A stretch of 64,000 bases of DNA from Plasmodiophora brassicae (GCA_039704465.1 JASFAU010000001.1:434001-498000); one strand, 5' to 3'. Numbered from the stretch's first letter, positions 40,694 to 52,382 are shown. Numbers and translations: made by a program. The notes: generated by a model from the letters alone, not told the origin.

Positions 40694-41842
40694 TCATTTG
40701 ACATGGCACAATTCAACCTCGAAGATGAGGACGGAGTTGGGAGGGATGGCGGGAGGGGCACCTTCCTTGCCATACGCCATCTTGGGCGGGCAGACGATGG
40801 TCCTCTTGCCGCCGACCTTCATGCCGGCGAACCCGACGTCCCAGGCCTTGATAACGTCGCCGTTGCCGAGCTTGAAGTGGAACGGCTTGTTGGAGTCCGT
40901 GTTGCTGTCGAAGACCTTGCCGTTCTTCAACATGCCCTTGTAGGTAACGCCCAGGCGCTTGCCCTTGGCGGCCACCTTGCCTTCGCCGATCTTCGTGTCC
41001 TTGATCATGACGCCGCCAAACACCTTCACGAACCCGTCCTTGTTGGGCGCCTCGGCACCAGATGGCTCGGCTTGCTTTGGCGTCTCAGCTTGCTTCTGCT
41101 GCTGCTGCTGCGCGTCCTTTTTCGCAAGGGCAGGAGACTCGGCAACGCCCTTCTTCTTCGGCTGTTCCTGCTCCTTCTTCTGCTGTGGCGGCTTCTGCTG
41201 CTGCTTTTGTTGCTGTTGCTTCTCCTGCTGCTTCTGCTTCTTGATCTGCTGAGGCTTGTCCTCAGATACGTCGTTGGGACGCTTCTGGCCACCAGCCGCG
41301 CGGGATGGTGCAGCCTTCTCGACGGGTTCATCATCTTCCTCACCGCTCTCTTCCTCGTCGTCTTCTGCTTCGACATCCTCGTCGCCAGACTCAGCATCGA
41401 TCATCTCCTCATCGGATTCCTCTTCGGAAATGTCTTCCTCGGAACCCTCGAAGTCCTCGTCGTCGCTATCGTCGTCGAGGTCCATCAGCGGCTGCAGATA
41501 ACCGACCAGATGGACCGGAAGCTTGCCGACAAGCTTGAACTTGAACGGCTTGCTCTCCCGGAACAGGAAGTCGACCGAGATCTGCTCACAACCGCCCTCG
41601 CGCAGCGAGGCTATCACGAACTGCTTGTCGTCCATGACCGCATACAGAATCGATCGCTGACCAGCCATCTTCTCGTCAACGTTTGCCAGGTCCAGAGCGA
41701 TCGACGTGACATGGAGGATGTTCTCGGCGATCTCGCACTTAACAACCTTGCCGGGCTGGATCGTCGCGCCCCAGAACTCGAAACCGCTCATGCTCGGCGG
41801 CGCCGCATCGTCGTTGATCGGATCGTTGCTGGGCATCTTCAT
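40694..41842 (-). CDS. Nucleoplasmin-like FKBP prolyl isomerase
   Basis: 382 residues from ATG 41842; ATG 41791 ([15 protein letters not shown]) is an alternative start at the point where the family usually begins. Residues about 18-120 are a nucleoplasmin-like domain ([30 protein letters not shown]), then acidic tracts, a Lys/Gln-rich segment, and a C-terminal FKBP domain. The FKBP domain has [35 protein letters not shown] and [17 protein letters not shown]. This is the layout of fungal Fpr3/4 and insect FKBP39, nucleolar histone chaperones with peptidyl-prolyl isomerase activity. The open frame extends upstream to 42460, but that part is antisense to UTP4. Confidence 0.9.
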   Translation of the reverse strand: MKMPSNDPINDDAAPPSMSGFEFWGATIQPGKVVKCEIAENILHVTSIALDLANVDEKMAGQRSILYAVMDDKQFVIASLREGGCEQISVDFLFRESKPFKFKLVGKLPVHLVGYLQPLMDLDDDSDDEDFEGSEEDISEEESDEEMIDAESGDEDVEAEDDEEESGEEDDEPVEKAAPSRAAGGQKRPNDVSEDKPQQIKKQKQQEKQQQQKQQQKPPQQKKEQEQPKKKGVAESPALAKKDAQQQQQKQAETPKQAEPSGAEAPNKDGFVKVFGGVMIKDTKIGEGKVAAKGKRLGVTYKGMLKNGKVFDSNTDSNKPFHFKLGNGDVIKAWDVGFAGMKVGGKRTIVCPPKMAYGKEGAPPAIPPNSVLIFEVELCHVK

Positions 41843-41968
41843 GGCGGCGCGGTAGTTTGCAGGTCTGAGGCACGGGCAGCGACGAACTGCGGAGTCGCTC
41901 ACGGACTCCGTGGCGGAGTCCGCGGCTGCCGGGGACAGACCTGAGAAGGTTCCCGCGAACGCCCGACC

Positions 41969-44165
41969 ATGGTTGGCGTCGTTGAACGAAAGGAACCTCG
42001 CAAACGGAAGCGTTCCGACGATAATGCGGACACAGCTGCATCGAGCACTAACGAGTGCGCTGGCAAGACACAGCTGCGATTCTTTGATGTGAACGAGGTC
42101 GTTCCTCGCGGTGTTGTAGCCATGGCGGCTGAAGCTCCCGGCCGAATCGCTATTGCACGCGAGAACGGCCAGATCGAGATATGTGCTGTGCACCAGCGCA
42201 TCGTATCTTGTCTCTTTGTATGCACAATCGGACCGTGATTCATTTGGTCCGTTTCTTGACAGATGCGCATAGGTGATACCCCGTCTCAGCAAGGATTCGG
42301 TGATTACTGGCCTGGCCTGGGTGGGAGGTCGCCTGTTCTCTTGCGGCCTCGATGCACAGATTGTCGAATGGTAACCACGTTTGGCCAATTCCCCTGCGAT
42401 GTGTTGGATAACGTTCGTCCAGGGATGTGAATCGGCGCTCCCCGCGTTCATCCTCGTCATCGTACGGCGGCGCCGTCTTCCACATGGTGTACGATGGCCA
42501 CAGCACGATTGCGCTGGCCTGTACGGATGGTTCGCTTCGCCTGTTTGACGTCAGCAAGGGCTCGCTCGTCTACACGAAGGCACTCCAGGCCGGGTCATTG
42601 ACAGCATCGTCCCGTGCCGTCAGTGCCCTGTTTATCGACCCACACAACGTTGCCGTTTCAACAGCGGACGGCATCGTCCGCGTTCACGACGTTGCTTCCG
42701 GTCGTGTTCGTTCGCAGATGCAATCAGAGAGCGGCACCCACGTCACCGCCATGTGCGTTTCGGTGGATGGGCAATCCCTTGTGACCGGTGACACGTCCGG
42801 TCGGACACAGTTCTGGTCGATGGACACGTTCACCGTGTCCCGGTGCCTAGCGACCCACGCCGCCGATATTCGCGCGGTCGTCGTCCACGCTGGCCTCGTG
42901 CATTGCACCGGTATCGACCATAAGATCGTCTCCATTGACAACGACTGCACTGTCGTCTCCGAAGTACGCCTGCACCGATCCGACGTCCTCTGCCTGGCAT
43001 CGCTGAACGAGAACGCAATCGTGTCAGCTGGTATGGACGCCCAGATCTGCGTCCAACTCGCTGGCGAGTACTCGCTGTCGCCTCCGGTCTTCCATGTCAC
43101 CGCAGACGCCGACGCCTCCTTCGTGCGGGTCGCTGCGCGAAACAACGACGACGACTCTATTGACGTATTCGAGAACGGCCATCGCCTGGCTCGCATCGAG
43201 ACGTCACGACCGCTTCTGACATTCGCCATGGCTCCTGACGGGTCCCGCATCGTCACGGCGACGACCAGGTTGGTGCTGCGCCTCGAGGTCACTCTGCCAA
43301 TCAGGTTCTGAACGGTGCTGACAGGTCGACCCACGTTCTCGACATTCTGCCGAACGGGACTGTTCGCAAGGCCGGCACTGGCCTGCCTCCTTCCAGTCTT
43401 GTCGCGTTCTCGAGCGATTCTCGGTCGCTGGTTGTCGTCGGCCTCGACGGTCGGCTGACGTTGCGCCACGACGGCGGTGAGGAGGACGTCGCTGGACAAG
43501 TGCCGATCGCCAACGCGACACGACTGTGTGTCAGCCATGGGCGGATCGCCGTTGCGGACGCGGATGGCGCGGTCAACGTGTTCGACCTGAAGGACCTGTC
43601 CCTGGTGGGGACCCTGCCCCGGTTCCCATCGGCGATCACCGCGTTGCAATTCCAATCGCCGTCGATTATCGCGGTGGCGTTGGCGTCGTTATCGTTCCAG
43701 CTGTTCGACCTGGACCGTGCGTCGTTCACCGAGTGGTCGGTGAGGAACGGCGCGCCGGTCCTGCGACCCGACCCGAACAATCGGGCATCGCTTCGCCTGC
43801 TTCGCGGTGGTTCATCCGTTTCCCGTATCGAGTTCCAGCCGAATGACATGTCGAAGGCCATGCTGGTCGCATCGTCGTTCATCGCCAAGGTGGACCTGTC
43901 GGTCGAGAGTCCAGTGACGACCGCGGTTCCGAAGTCGTTGACGATGCATCGTGCTGCCGTTCACCACCAGAACGGCAGCGGCGTCCCCGATCGTGTTGTC
44001 CGACACAGCACGGCCGTCTCCCTCCTGGATTTCGTCGGCAGCCCGGTCGCGCTGGCCAGGTTCGGCGACAACGGCGCGTCGGTGAATATCGTCGCGACCC
44101 CATGGTCCCTCATGCGACAGCGGATGCAAGCCCCGATACACCGCCATCGGTACGGTGCCACGTAG
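41969..44165 (+). CDS. UTP4: UTP4/Cirhin WD40 protein of the small-subunit processome
   Basis: Exons 41969-42202, 42273-42370, 42423-43251 and 43305-44165 sum to 2022 bases, giving 673 residues; human UTP4 is 686. A basic N-terminus is followed by [20 protein letters not shown] and [12 protein letters not shown]. Across intron 1 comes [16 protein letters not shown] with [18 protein letters not shown], the family's first propeller blade. Further WD repeats include [31 protein letters not shown] and [16 protein letters not shown]4 is in the t-UTP/UTP-A complex that binds nascent pre-rRNA in the nucleolus. The start is divergent from the FKBP gene, 126 bases apart. Confidence 0.85.
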
Positions 44166-44488
44166 TAATACATCGTGGAGCCACACTGTTCTCGTCCACG
44201 TGTGATCAGTGTCGCTGTCCCCGATGGACAGGGACGCGCGCACAGCTCCACCAGGGCCAACGGTCAGGACGGGATCCGATGGGTGCCCGCTTGGCACATG
44301 GGGGTCGACATGTCTTCCTCGGTCGGATGGTTGGCAGGCGTCCGGCCGACAATGGGGTGATGATATCTGCAGTCAGATTCAGTTCGGCCGATCCCCCAGT
44401 CGGACGGCCAGTCCGGGTGGCACGTGCCAACTGACTGTCAGCGTGTCTGGACCTTCGGAGCTTGCTCAGTCTGATAGCAGGTGTCAAG
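44166..44488. other. Intergenic region
   Basis: Spacer between two plus-strand genes; no supported feature. Confidence 0.3.
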
Positions 44489-45232
44489 ATGCCACAGCGG
44501 CAGGAGCAGGGCGGCCAGGCGCAACAACAACCGGCGCACATGGCAGTCGTCTTCTTCGATGCCCTGTCGTCGCTGCCAGATGACGTCCTAGATCTCGTGT
44601 ATGGCCTGCTGACGTCGTCGCAGCCGGTCCAGGATCAGGACCGCGTACCGCACGAAGACCGGCTGCGTCTCTTCGCCGGTCTACAGACGCTGCAGGAGGT
44701 CGTCGGCCTCGACTGGCTGGTGGACCAGCAACACGATCAGCCGCAGCGGGACGCACGGCTGCTGTTCTGGACACGCCTCGTCCTCAAGCGACTCTACGTC
44801 CACTATTGCGCCCTCGCCAGGGCCGAGGAGCGCAATCTGGAGCAGCAGCGTCGCATGCGGCAAGGCAGGTACCAGCAGCATCGTACGCTGCCGCAGCCGC
44901 AAAGCCAACGCAGGCAGCCGACGCAGCACCAGCCTCGCAAGCAGCCGCGTCAGCAACACCTCCATCGCGTGCAACCGCAGCAGAAGAGTCGCAGCCAACT
45001 GTTGCAGCAACAGCATCTCAAGCCAGTGCAGCAGAAGAGGGAACGCAAACAGCAGCAGGGACGCAAACAGCAGCAGGGACGCAAACAGCAGCAGCAGCAG
45101 CAGCAGCGACGGCTTCGACAGCACGAGGAGGAAGACGCGGAGAACCAGCAGCGACAGCAGCAAGCTCTACTTCGTCTGCGGCTGCGACGGCAACAGCAGC
45201 AACAGCAGTCGCGACGACGCCATCAGCAGTAG
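44489..45232 (+). CDS. Gln-rich protein with a helical N-terminal domain
   Basis: About 247 residues. The N-terminal about 100 residues form an ordered helical domain (VVFFDALSSLPDDVLDLVYG, LRLFAGLQTLQEVVGLDWLV, LLFWTRLVLKRLYVHYCALA) with an F-box-like opening LSSLPDDVLDLV. The rest is Gln/Arg/Lys-rich and repetitive, built from CAG and related triplets. Because of the repeats, all three plus frames stay open, reading Gln-, Ala- or Ser-rich; the Ala-rich frame ends at 45294. A possible 48-base in-frame intron lies inside. I favour the Gln frame since it continues the ordered N-terminus. Confidence 0.55.
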   Translation: MPQRQEQGGQAQQQPAHMAVVFFDALSSLPDDVLDLVYGLLTSSQPVQDQDRVPHEDRLRLFAGLQTLQEVVGLDWLVDQQHDQPQRDARLLFWTRLVLKRLYVHYCALARAEERNLEQQRRMRQGRYQQHRTLPQPQSQRRQPTQHQPRKQPRQQHLHRVQPQQKSRSQLLQQQHLKPVQQKRERKQQQGRKQQQGRKQQQQQQQRRLRQHEEEDAENQQRQQQALLRLRLRRQQQQQQSRRRHQQ

Positions 45233-45245
45233 CAACAGCAGCAGC
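45000..45245. repeat. CAG-rich low-complexity tract
   Basis: Includes the 18-bp unit AAACAGCAGCAGGGACGC in tandem near 45053-45092, then mixed CAG/CGA triplets. Confidence 0.8.
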
Positions 45246-45294
45246 AGCCAGTATAATAATGTCCACACTGAATTTGTACGACGTGTTCCAATAG

Positions 45295-45578
45295 TGTGTC
45301 TCGGCCAGCTACTAGTCACTCAGGTTTGACTCGTGGACCTCCGGGGCACAACTCGTGAGCGAACGCTGAATCTCCCTCGATACGGTCCGTCGACGAGGCA
45401 AAGGCACACGTACCGGTGCCCTACGTATAGTCGATCATACGTTGCATAAATTCGATGGTGGTAATACCCAACTGACGCAAATCATGGTACGAGTTGGCGT
45501 CGTCACCTGTTGATGTCGTTGAAACCCGGCATTGTATAAGACGTACTGCAGCACATGGTTTCAGCGGACGACGGCCCG
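45295..45578. other. Convergent intergenic region
   Basis: Between two gene 3' ends; no supported feature. Confidence 0.3.
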
Positions 45579-47567
45579 CTAAACATGGTTGAACACGTGG
45601 TCCAGAGCGTCGCAACGGGCGCGGCGTCTGGCGATATCACGTGTCATGTGCTGTCTCAGTTCACGCAATTCGCTGATCGCCTCGTCCAATTCGGACACGC
45701 GCTGCTCGGCGGCGTCCATGTACTCGTGCATCGTATGGTACGTGATCATGTTCATGAGCCAGTTGAGCCAGGGCGCCTTTTCCGTCTTGTGCCTGGTGTG
45801 AACAGTCGTGTGCTGATAACTGTTCCTGATCACGCATATGGCCTCTCGGGCACACTGGGCTGTCAGGTACGCGGCGACAGCAGACGTGCCTACCCCAATT
45901 GCAACAGGAAACACCATTGAGCTGATCGGCGCCGCCACCGTAGTTGTCGTCGTGCCGAGCAATCCCCCGAATGAGTACCCGAGGATTGTCTTCTTCGTCA
46001 CGACTGTCACCGTTGTACTGGCGATTGCCCTGGATACTGCCCGTGTCGCCAGGCTCTTGACTGCGACGACCTTTAGGAGCGACCCAGTATGGCTCGACAG
46101 CTGAAGCAGAAAGTTCCCTGGAAGATCGGGGACCGGGTCCATATCGAACACGGTCAGGCGCTGCGCAATGGGCAACTTGTTGAACTCCTCAGCAAACCTG
46201 TGGTTACCCACCATTGGACTGCCGAACGTGTACAACGACACGTTCCGCGGGCCCTGATGTCGCACCAAGGCGTTGAACTCGAACGCCGCCAGTGTTGCCA
46301 ATGCACCCCCTCGGCTGTGGCCGGTGAACACGACTGGTGCATGCGGGTGTTCACCGAGCAGCCGCTCGAGACGCTCCTGGACCATGGGTCGCAGAGTCTG
46401 GAACGTGCCAAAGAACCCGGCATGGACGAGGACACCAGGGAAACGTGCCTTCTCGTACGGCACGAACGCGATGCGCATGTTCTTGGCGATCCAATCGTGG
46501 AGCGCCGCAGCGCTGGCGTCAACGTGCGACCCGGGGAATGCCACGACGATGGAGCCTTGGTCGAAAAAGGTGACGAACTCGCCCTGGTCATGTTGCGTTA
46601 GGTTGTACGCCATTCCCGACCATCGGCATGCAAGCAGCGCTGGCCGGGCACAGTGTGTGGACGTTGCCGCGATTCTCGCGTCGACGGCCTGCACATCGAT
46701 CTGCAACGCGGCCACACGAGCCCGGCAGGTGCGAATGGCTCCCTCAAGCGTGACGTTCGTCTCGATCGGTTTGGTGGCGGGAACGGTGGCCCATGCCTTG
46801 ACCTTACCTGTGAGCGTCGTGTAGTTGTTCGCCTCGACGGTCGTGATACGACGACTCAGATGTGGGATAGGGTCAGCAACCCCAGCCGGGTCATCGTTGA
46901 AGCACTGGATCTTTTCCAATCGGGCTGGCGCCGAATGCTCTCCTGGGGCGTTGCCACATGCGCTGGTAACCGTACTAACAAGCTCCAGCGCATCGTCATG
47001 CCCAGCCTCGGTCAACAGCAAATTGAGTCTGCGGGCCTGGTTCACGCTGGCCCGAAGATCGGCGTCATCGGCACAGTTCTTGTTGAACATGTCAACGACG
47101 TGGACAATCTTGGCAATCGGACCGGTCGCTTTCGTAACGGCATCGATGGCGAACTCGAATTGCGGACGAAACATTGTGCTGTCCTGGTAGCCCGGCATGC
47201 CGCAGAGGTTGACCAGAGCGAGGCGGTCTCGTCTGCAGGTGGTGCATTGAAGGCGCCAGGGGGCACTCTCGAAGGTATGGTTGCAGGGATCGCAACCGAG
47301 CGCGTCAAACAGGTTTCCGAGCAGGCGCGCTTTGCCGGCGTTGTCCAGGATCAGGATTGTTGGAGCCCGGCGCGTCACATTCGACGTCGGGTGGCTGCTG
47401 CTGGTCGGGATGACAGTGTTGGATATGCCAGTTGTACGTTCAGCGCCATGGTGCGCTGCATCGGCAGAGGGCAGAACGTCAGACGAGCACAACCCGATAC
47501 TGAGTGTGGCCAGGGCCAGCGTCGCCGCCCAACATGACAGGGACCCTGCTGCCGTCAGCGAGCGCAT
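45579..47567 (-). CDS. Secreted class 3 lipase fused to a GTPase-like domain
   Basis: Single 662-residue frame from ATG 47567 (signal peptide SCWAATLALATLSIGL). Residues about 55-220 look like a degenerate P-loop GTPase of the AIG1/dynamin-like kind. TILILDNAGKARLLGNLF stands where GxxGxGKS/T should be, NLCGMPGYQDS where DTPGFxDS should be, and IAKIVHVVDMF follows. Residues about 320-500 are an alpha/beta-hydrolase class 3 lipase: IVVAFPGSH, VLVHAGFFGTF, FTGHSRGGALATLAAFEF with the nucleophile Ser, TFGSPMVGNHRFAEEFN and DMDPVPDLP with the acid. A Gly/Thr-rich hydrophobic stretch and a charged helical C-terminus (ELDEAISELRELRQHMTRDI) end the protein. I know of no standard family with this pairing. 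Confidence 0.75.
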   Translation of the reverse strand: MRSLTAAGSLSCWAATLALATLSIGLCSSDVLPSADAAHHGAERTTGISNTVIPTSSSHPTSNVTRRAPTILILDNAGKARLLGNLFDALGCDPCNHTFESAPWRLQCTTCRRDRLALVNLCGMPGYQDSTMFRPQFEFAIDAVTKATGPIAKIVHVVDMFNKNCADDADLRASVNQARRLNLLLTEAGHDDALELVSTVTSACGNAPGEHSAPARLEKIQCFNDDPAGVADPIPHLSRRITTVEANNYTTLTGKVKAWATVPATKPIETNVTLEGAIRTCRARVAALQIDVQAVDARIAATSTHCARPALLACRWSGMAYNLTQHDQGEFVTFFDQGSIVVAFPGSHVDASAAALHDWIAKNMRIAFVPYEKARFPGVLVHAGFFGTFQTLRPMVQERLERLLGEHPHAPVVFTGHSRGGALATLAAFEFNALVRHQGPRNVSLYTFGSPMVGNHRFAEEFNKLPIAQRLTVFDMDPVPDLPGNFLLQLSSHTGSLLKVVAVKSLATRAVSRAIASTTVTVVTKKTILGYSFGGLLGTTTTTVAAPISSMVFPVAIGVGTSAVAAYLTAQCAREAICVIRNSYQHTTVHTRHKTEKAPWLNWLMNMITYHTMHEYMDAAEQRVSELDEAISELRELRQHMTRDIARRRARCDALDHVFNHV

Positions 47568-48188
47568 TCGATTCGACGCGATCGCAACGCGCGTGCAACA
47601 GAGGTTCCTGATTGTTCGGCCCTGGTTTTCAGCCCGATCGGCGCTCGGGAAGGAGGGCACAGCAAGGAAGGACCAACAATCAGGGCCGACGCGCACCGCG
47701 TCAAGCTGAGACCGCGGACATCTTCTCAAACGCCTATTTATAGCCCATGAAGAGTCCCGCGAAATAGGTAGTCCGCGACTGGGAAAGAAGGCCCCTACAA
47801 CGTACGCACCACTCGCCGAGTGGAGGACATACGATCTGACATGCCGCCACGAAGTCGTTATGGCACGTTGCACGCGGCTTAGAAATCCTCATCTGCTAAG
47901 GATTACCTGTCGAGGGGCGACGTCACTGCCCGAATATGCACCGCGGTTCGGGCGCTAAATCATGTGCGCACTGACACTGGGTACGCGCTGGAATTTACAT
48001 GCAGAGTACGGTGAGACCCAGTGGTGCGCTGCGAGAATCCATCGAGCAAGCTGCATGCAGACGACCTGAACGTTCACCAGTTGTTGGCTGCCTGGCGTAA
48101 GCGTGGCCGAAATAGGATTGCTCGGCAGCAGTAATGCCAGTCGCGCAGTACTTGCGTTGTGCGCGGCATTGGAGATTCGAGGTTCGTC
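47568..48188. other. Divergent intergenic region, 620 bases
   Basis: The largest gene-free gap in the centre of the window. It has TATTTATAG at about 47735-47743, which could serve as a TATA-like element for the minus-strand lipase. No coding motif on either strand. Confidence 0.35.
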
Positions 48189-51144
48189 ATGATGAGGTGC
48201 TGTTGCAGCATCCTGGCCGCGCTAGTCGTTTGTGCCGCCCTCGTCCTCGGGGCAGCATACGCGGCCGGCGGCGATAGCATACCCGGGTTCCGCAAATCAG
48301 TGGACGCTTGCAAAGTGCATGGCGTGATCGCACATGTCCAGCAGCTGGACACAGCGGCGCGTACCGCTCGACGACGCGACCGGTTCAACTTCCTGTTCCT
48401 AAAAGCGCTGCTCGTCTGTGCGCATGAACGTATGTTCCTGACTACGAAACGTTTTCACGGCCGACAGCAATCCGCGACGCTAATGCAGGTCGTCGGTGTC
48501 GCGAGTGATCTGGGAGACACCTGCACGACCTTGGTTAAGAGTGCATTCGAGGACGAAAACGTCGAGCGTCGCTGCCGTGACGTCGTCCAAGCTGTTGTCG
48601 AACTGTTCCTGGACGAATGCCGGGACATGCATACCCACGGCGAACGAACATTCATTGACGCCCTGTGGCTGGTTTGCACCGATGATACTAGCCGGTCCCG
48701 GCTTGCGTTCCTCCACGCCATACAAGTACTCCAGCGGGTCGCCATGAATGCGACGAAATCATCGGCCAAAGCGTTGCTGTCCTCGGTGTCGCCATGGTTG
48801 ACAGGACGTTACCAGGACTTCATCGAGACGTTCGCTCTACACGTAGACGCAACCGCCGAGCAAAGCCTTAGGTAAATGGCACGCCGACTTCCTAAGTTGA
48901 CCGAGACCGAATGACAGGCTTGCTACGACGGTAGGCGCCTGAACGAGTACGTCACGCGGCTGAAGGCGCTGTTGCAAGACACGGCGCTGCGCGCGTTGGT
49001 ACGAAGCAACCTGATGGTGAGATCCATGACCTGCGCCATGTACACGTCGGTCACTGTAACGTCGGCGGTTGCACCGAGCGCGCCCATGTACGATATTCGT
49101 CGGATCATTGCCGACTCCGACGAACTGCAATGCGGGTCGCAGCTGCCGAGTCACATGCGCAATGTGGTTCAGTACGCGCGCGCATTTTGCACCGCTGGTG
49201 GGGCGGGTGCCCTTCCGATCCTGCGACGATACCCAGAAATTGCCTCCATCCCGCCGCTTGCCTCGGTGCCCAGCCTGGACCTATCGTTGGAATTCGGTCG
49301 TGTACTAACCGATATGATACGACGGCTCGATCAGGAAGAGTCTAGCGTCGCGGCCTCACCCAAGTCATTCGTTGTCGATGTCGTCAACCGGGCTCTCCGA
49401 CGACCTGGGCATATGTCCTCAATTGTGTCCGCGTTCCTGAACACGCTGGCGCGCTGTTCCATGACAGGCGCATCTGCCAATGCTCCCGTTCTCCTGTTAT
49501 ACACAGCGATAGCAGCACTGGTGGGTCACTCGCTATGCACTGCACAACACACTGTTAACATGTGCCTCGCAGCCCGACGCCTTCTCTGGGCACGCTGCTG
49601 ATTTCGCCAGGCTGACCGACAAACAAGTCGCCGTGTTTCGCGGTTATCTTCGGGATGCCGCCCAGAACGAAAGCAGGGACGCTCACCAGCGCCGCCGATA
49701 TCACGTCGCCGCCGACGGTGACTCTCCCGTTTCCGCGTATGTGTCCATCATGCTCGACAAGTTCTCGGACGCGTGCGCTGACGAGCCCTGCACGAGAATA
49801 TCGCCGTTGTTCCGCGGGGGAAGGGAGTTCGTTCAACTCTGGGCTCGCCTCGGCATCCCGTTCCTTCCCCTGGAAGACATCGTCGCGTTGGCTGTCGCCA
49901 ATCTGGTCGACTTCCATGGGAAGAAACCCATTGACTTGGTCCGAATTACGGATGGCGTCCCGGACGACGTTCAGCAGGCGTTGAGCGTCCTGAGCAAGAT
50001 CGCCGACGAATGCCTAGTTCGGCGCGGGTTCTGGGCGGCATCCCGCCTGGACGCGAATCGTCGCGCCTGCGGCGTACGGCTTCTGAAAAGGTTCCGGGAC
50101 AGAGGCGACCCGCTCCTGCAGATGATCTTCTTCGTGGCGAGACGTACCGCCGTTGGCGTTCACGGGAACGCGGTTCAGGACTGGCAGCATTTGCTCGACG
50201 TCGGGTTGCAAGGCTTTACCGTCGTCCGCCGCCTGATTCGGTTCATGATCGGCGAGCTGACTGGTGTGATCGTGCACAACGACGACCTGTTCGCTGTCGA
50301 TAACGGCCTGTACCTGGCGGCCGCCGGATGCGATGCTTCGCCTCGGTTTGCACATCAGCTTGTCCTTTCGACATGGGCGGTATCGCCGTGGGCACTTCGG
50401 CTGTATCGGCGCGTTGCCGCTCGCGACGACGTGTCGTTCATGTCGGCATGCTTCAGCGCCAGTTTGTTCTTCATGGATCGGATCCCATCACTGCGCTCCA
50501 GCGACACCCTGGATGTCTATGCAGAGCTAATCGCCCCGAATGGCACGATGTCTGTCCTGCTTCAAGACGTCCGCCGGCAGTCGTTCCCGGAACGCCACCA
50601 GGTCGTCGTTGCCAGTCCTACCAATCAAGGCATGTCCTGTAGCGACGTTGGCTCTTGCCTTGTCGAGCAGCGGAATGAGCTCGTGAGCGCGGTCGACTGT
50701 GAGCAGAGCCCGTCCTCGGCGGCAGCGGATCCAGAGAAGCACGCGAAGCGGCGGCGTGCACAGGTGACACCGCCGCTGGACCATCGTGTCAATGTGAAGG
50801 TCCCTCGCACGGTCAGCCGTGAAATGAGGTTCTCGACGTTCGTGCACAACCGCCTGGACGATGACGACAAGGCGGTCATCGTGGCGTTCGTTACGGAGAA
50901 GCGCGATCAGCTGACCGTTCGTGGACTGTTCCACATCGGCGCACGCCTGGTCACGTCGGCGGCGAAGACGCTGTGGCGCGTACGCATGGGCGATCATCGG
51001 CTCTTCTTCGTCATTCACGAGATGGCGCTCAAGTTCGTCGGCGACCAGAGGCGCACAGACGCCACGTACTCGGCGCGGCACATCCGGGCCTTGCTGAAGG
51101 TCGCCCAGGAAGCGCCCGGGTCCGAATGGACCCTCATCGAATGA
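48189..51144 (+). CDS. Orphan 942-residue secreted or membrane-anchored protein
   Basis: Exons 48189-48842, 48918-49520 and 49573-51144 sum to 2829 bases, giving 942 residues, with all junctions in phase 0. The N-terminus is a strong signal peptide or anchor (CCCSILAALVVCAALVLGAA). The rest is predicted mostly alpha-helical, with scattered cysteines, no clear second membrane span, and a basic motif (EKHAKRRRAQVTPP) at about residue 790. The last part (FSTFVHNRLDDDDKAVIVAF) is helical. No family recognised. Length and composition suggest a lineage-specific protein. An alternative donor at the end of exon 1 would break the frame. Confidence 0.6.
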
Positions 51145-51692
51145 TACACGAAACGTCCTCCTCCTCCTCCCTGCATGTTACGGGACAGCGGCAATGGTAT
51201 GCCGTTGTTAAGCATCTGGACCCCACCGACGGGACACCGTGTTGCACACGTGAAGCCGCAGGGGGCGGGATACCTCCAGCATATAGTTGGCGGCGTGATT
51301 CTGTTGACACCTTCTGCAGCGATGCCCGCGTGATCGACCGGAGGCAGCAGGCGGGCGCCCGCTGCCTGTGACAGGATCGCTGTCGATTTACAGGGCGACG
51401 TCGCGTTTCCGCACCAGTTCGGGAACGGTCGCCCACCGCCAGGAACTGGATCGGGCAGCACCGAACCCGGTTTCGCTCGCTGGAGAGAGCGCCAGCGCAG
51501 CGTCCGTCATCGGAGCCGAGCAGCGGGTTTGTCTGGAGTCGGTGCGTGTCGATATGCCTCCGTCGTCACCCTGGGCCGGGCAGCGCCCCACTGGAACGTT
51601 CCCCAGCGCCGTTCGGCCGAACTCGTAACACCCCAGCTGGATTCTTCCCGCACGTACACGCTTCATTCTGATATCGCTTGTTTACGTACCCG
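51145..51692. other. Intergenic region
   Basis: 548 bases with only short frames and no supported feature; a CCTCCTCCTCC tract at about 51157-51168. Confidence 0.3.
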
Positions 51693-52136
51693 ATGTCGTC
51701 GTCGTCGCTCATCATCGTCGCCATCGCGCTGGTCGCCGGCGGCCACCCGGCAAGCCCGCCGATCAGTTGCTCGCCACACGCCGACGTCCCGCTCCAGCAC
51801 CCAACCAGCGCGGCGATAGCCAGCACGTCGCTCGTGCCAAGCGTCTCGAGGGCGTTCGCCCCGTCGGCCTCTGCGTCACGCGCCGAACCGGGACCAGCCC
51901 GCGACTCGACAAGCGCAACGTCGCCCAGCTGGCGAGCGATCGCCGCGGTCGTCAACCTATATCCGCCAACGCCAACCTGCACGTCGACCAAGTCGGTGCA
52001 GATCGGCTTGTCTCGCCCGTCACCGTGTGCGCCGGTCGACCTGGCGGTCCCGCTCCTGGCCCTCGTTCTGATGGCGCTCTCCGGCGCGATCGCCGACGTC
52101 ACCGACAGCGAGGACCCGGCGACGCGGTCGAGGTAG
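51693..52136 (+). CDS. Small secreted or membrane protein
   Basis: 147 residues in one frame. Signal peptide SSSLIIVAIALVAGG, then a Ser/Pro/Ala-rich region with few cysteines (CSPHADV, PTCTST), then a hydrophobic segment (VDLAVPLLALVLMALSGAIA) and a short charged end. The last segment could be a membrane anchor or GPI signal. No known family. Confidence 0.4.
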   Translation: MSSSSLIIVAIALVAGGHPASPPISCSPHADVPLQHPTSAAIASTSLVPSVSRAFAPSASASRAEPGPARDSTSATSPSWRAIAAVVNLYPPTPTCTSTKSVQIGLSRPSPCAPVDLAVPLLALVLMALSGAIADVTDSEDPATRSR

Positions 52137-52382
52137 GAAGTGCCGCGACCGGTCGTCGCGCCTGACCGCTGCTGACCGCCGTCCCGTTGTGCAGGACGCC
52201 TATCCGTCGTCGAGGACGCCTGGCTGGGAAGGCGCTCGTACAGGGCAAGCGACGGGCGGCCGCAGGACGACCACCCTGGCGGCCGTGATCCACTTACATA
52301 ACCGGGCAATGCACTGAATACCTAAAGTACAGCCGTCAGCAGGCGTCGTCGTGCGAGCGGTCCCTGTCGTAGGTCGCGTTCG

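Noticed and set aside
41843..42460. N-terminal extension of the FKBP frame
   Set aside because: It runs antisense through the first exons of UTP4, and FKBP proteins of this type begin at the nucleoplasmin-like domain near 41791-41842.
42684..43655. 323-codon minus-strand frame
   Set aside because: Shadow of UTP4 exons.
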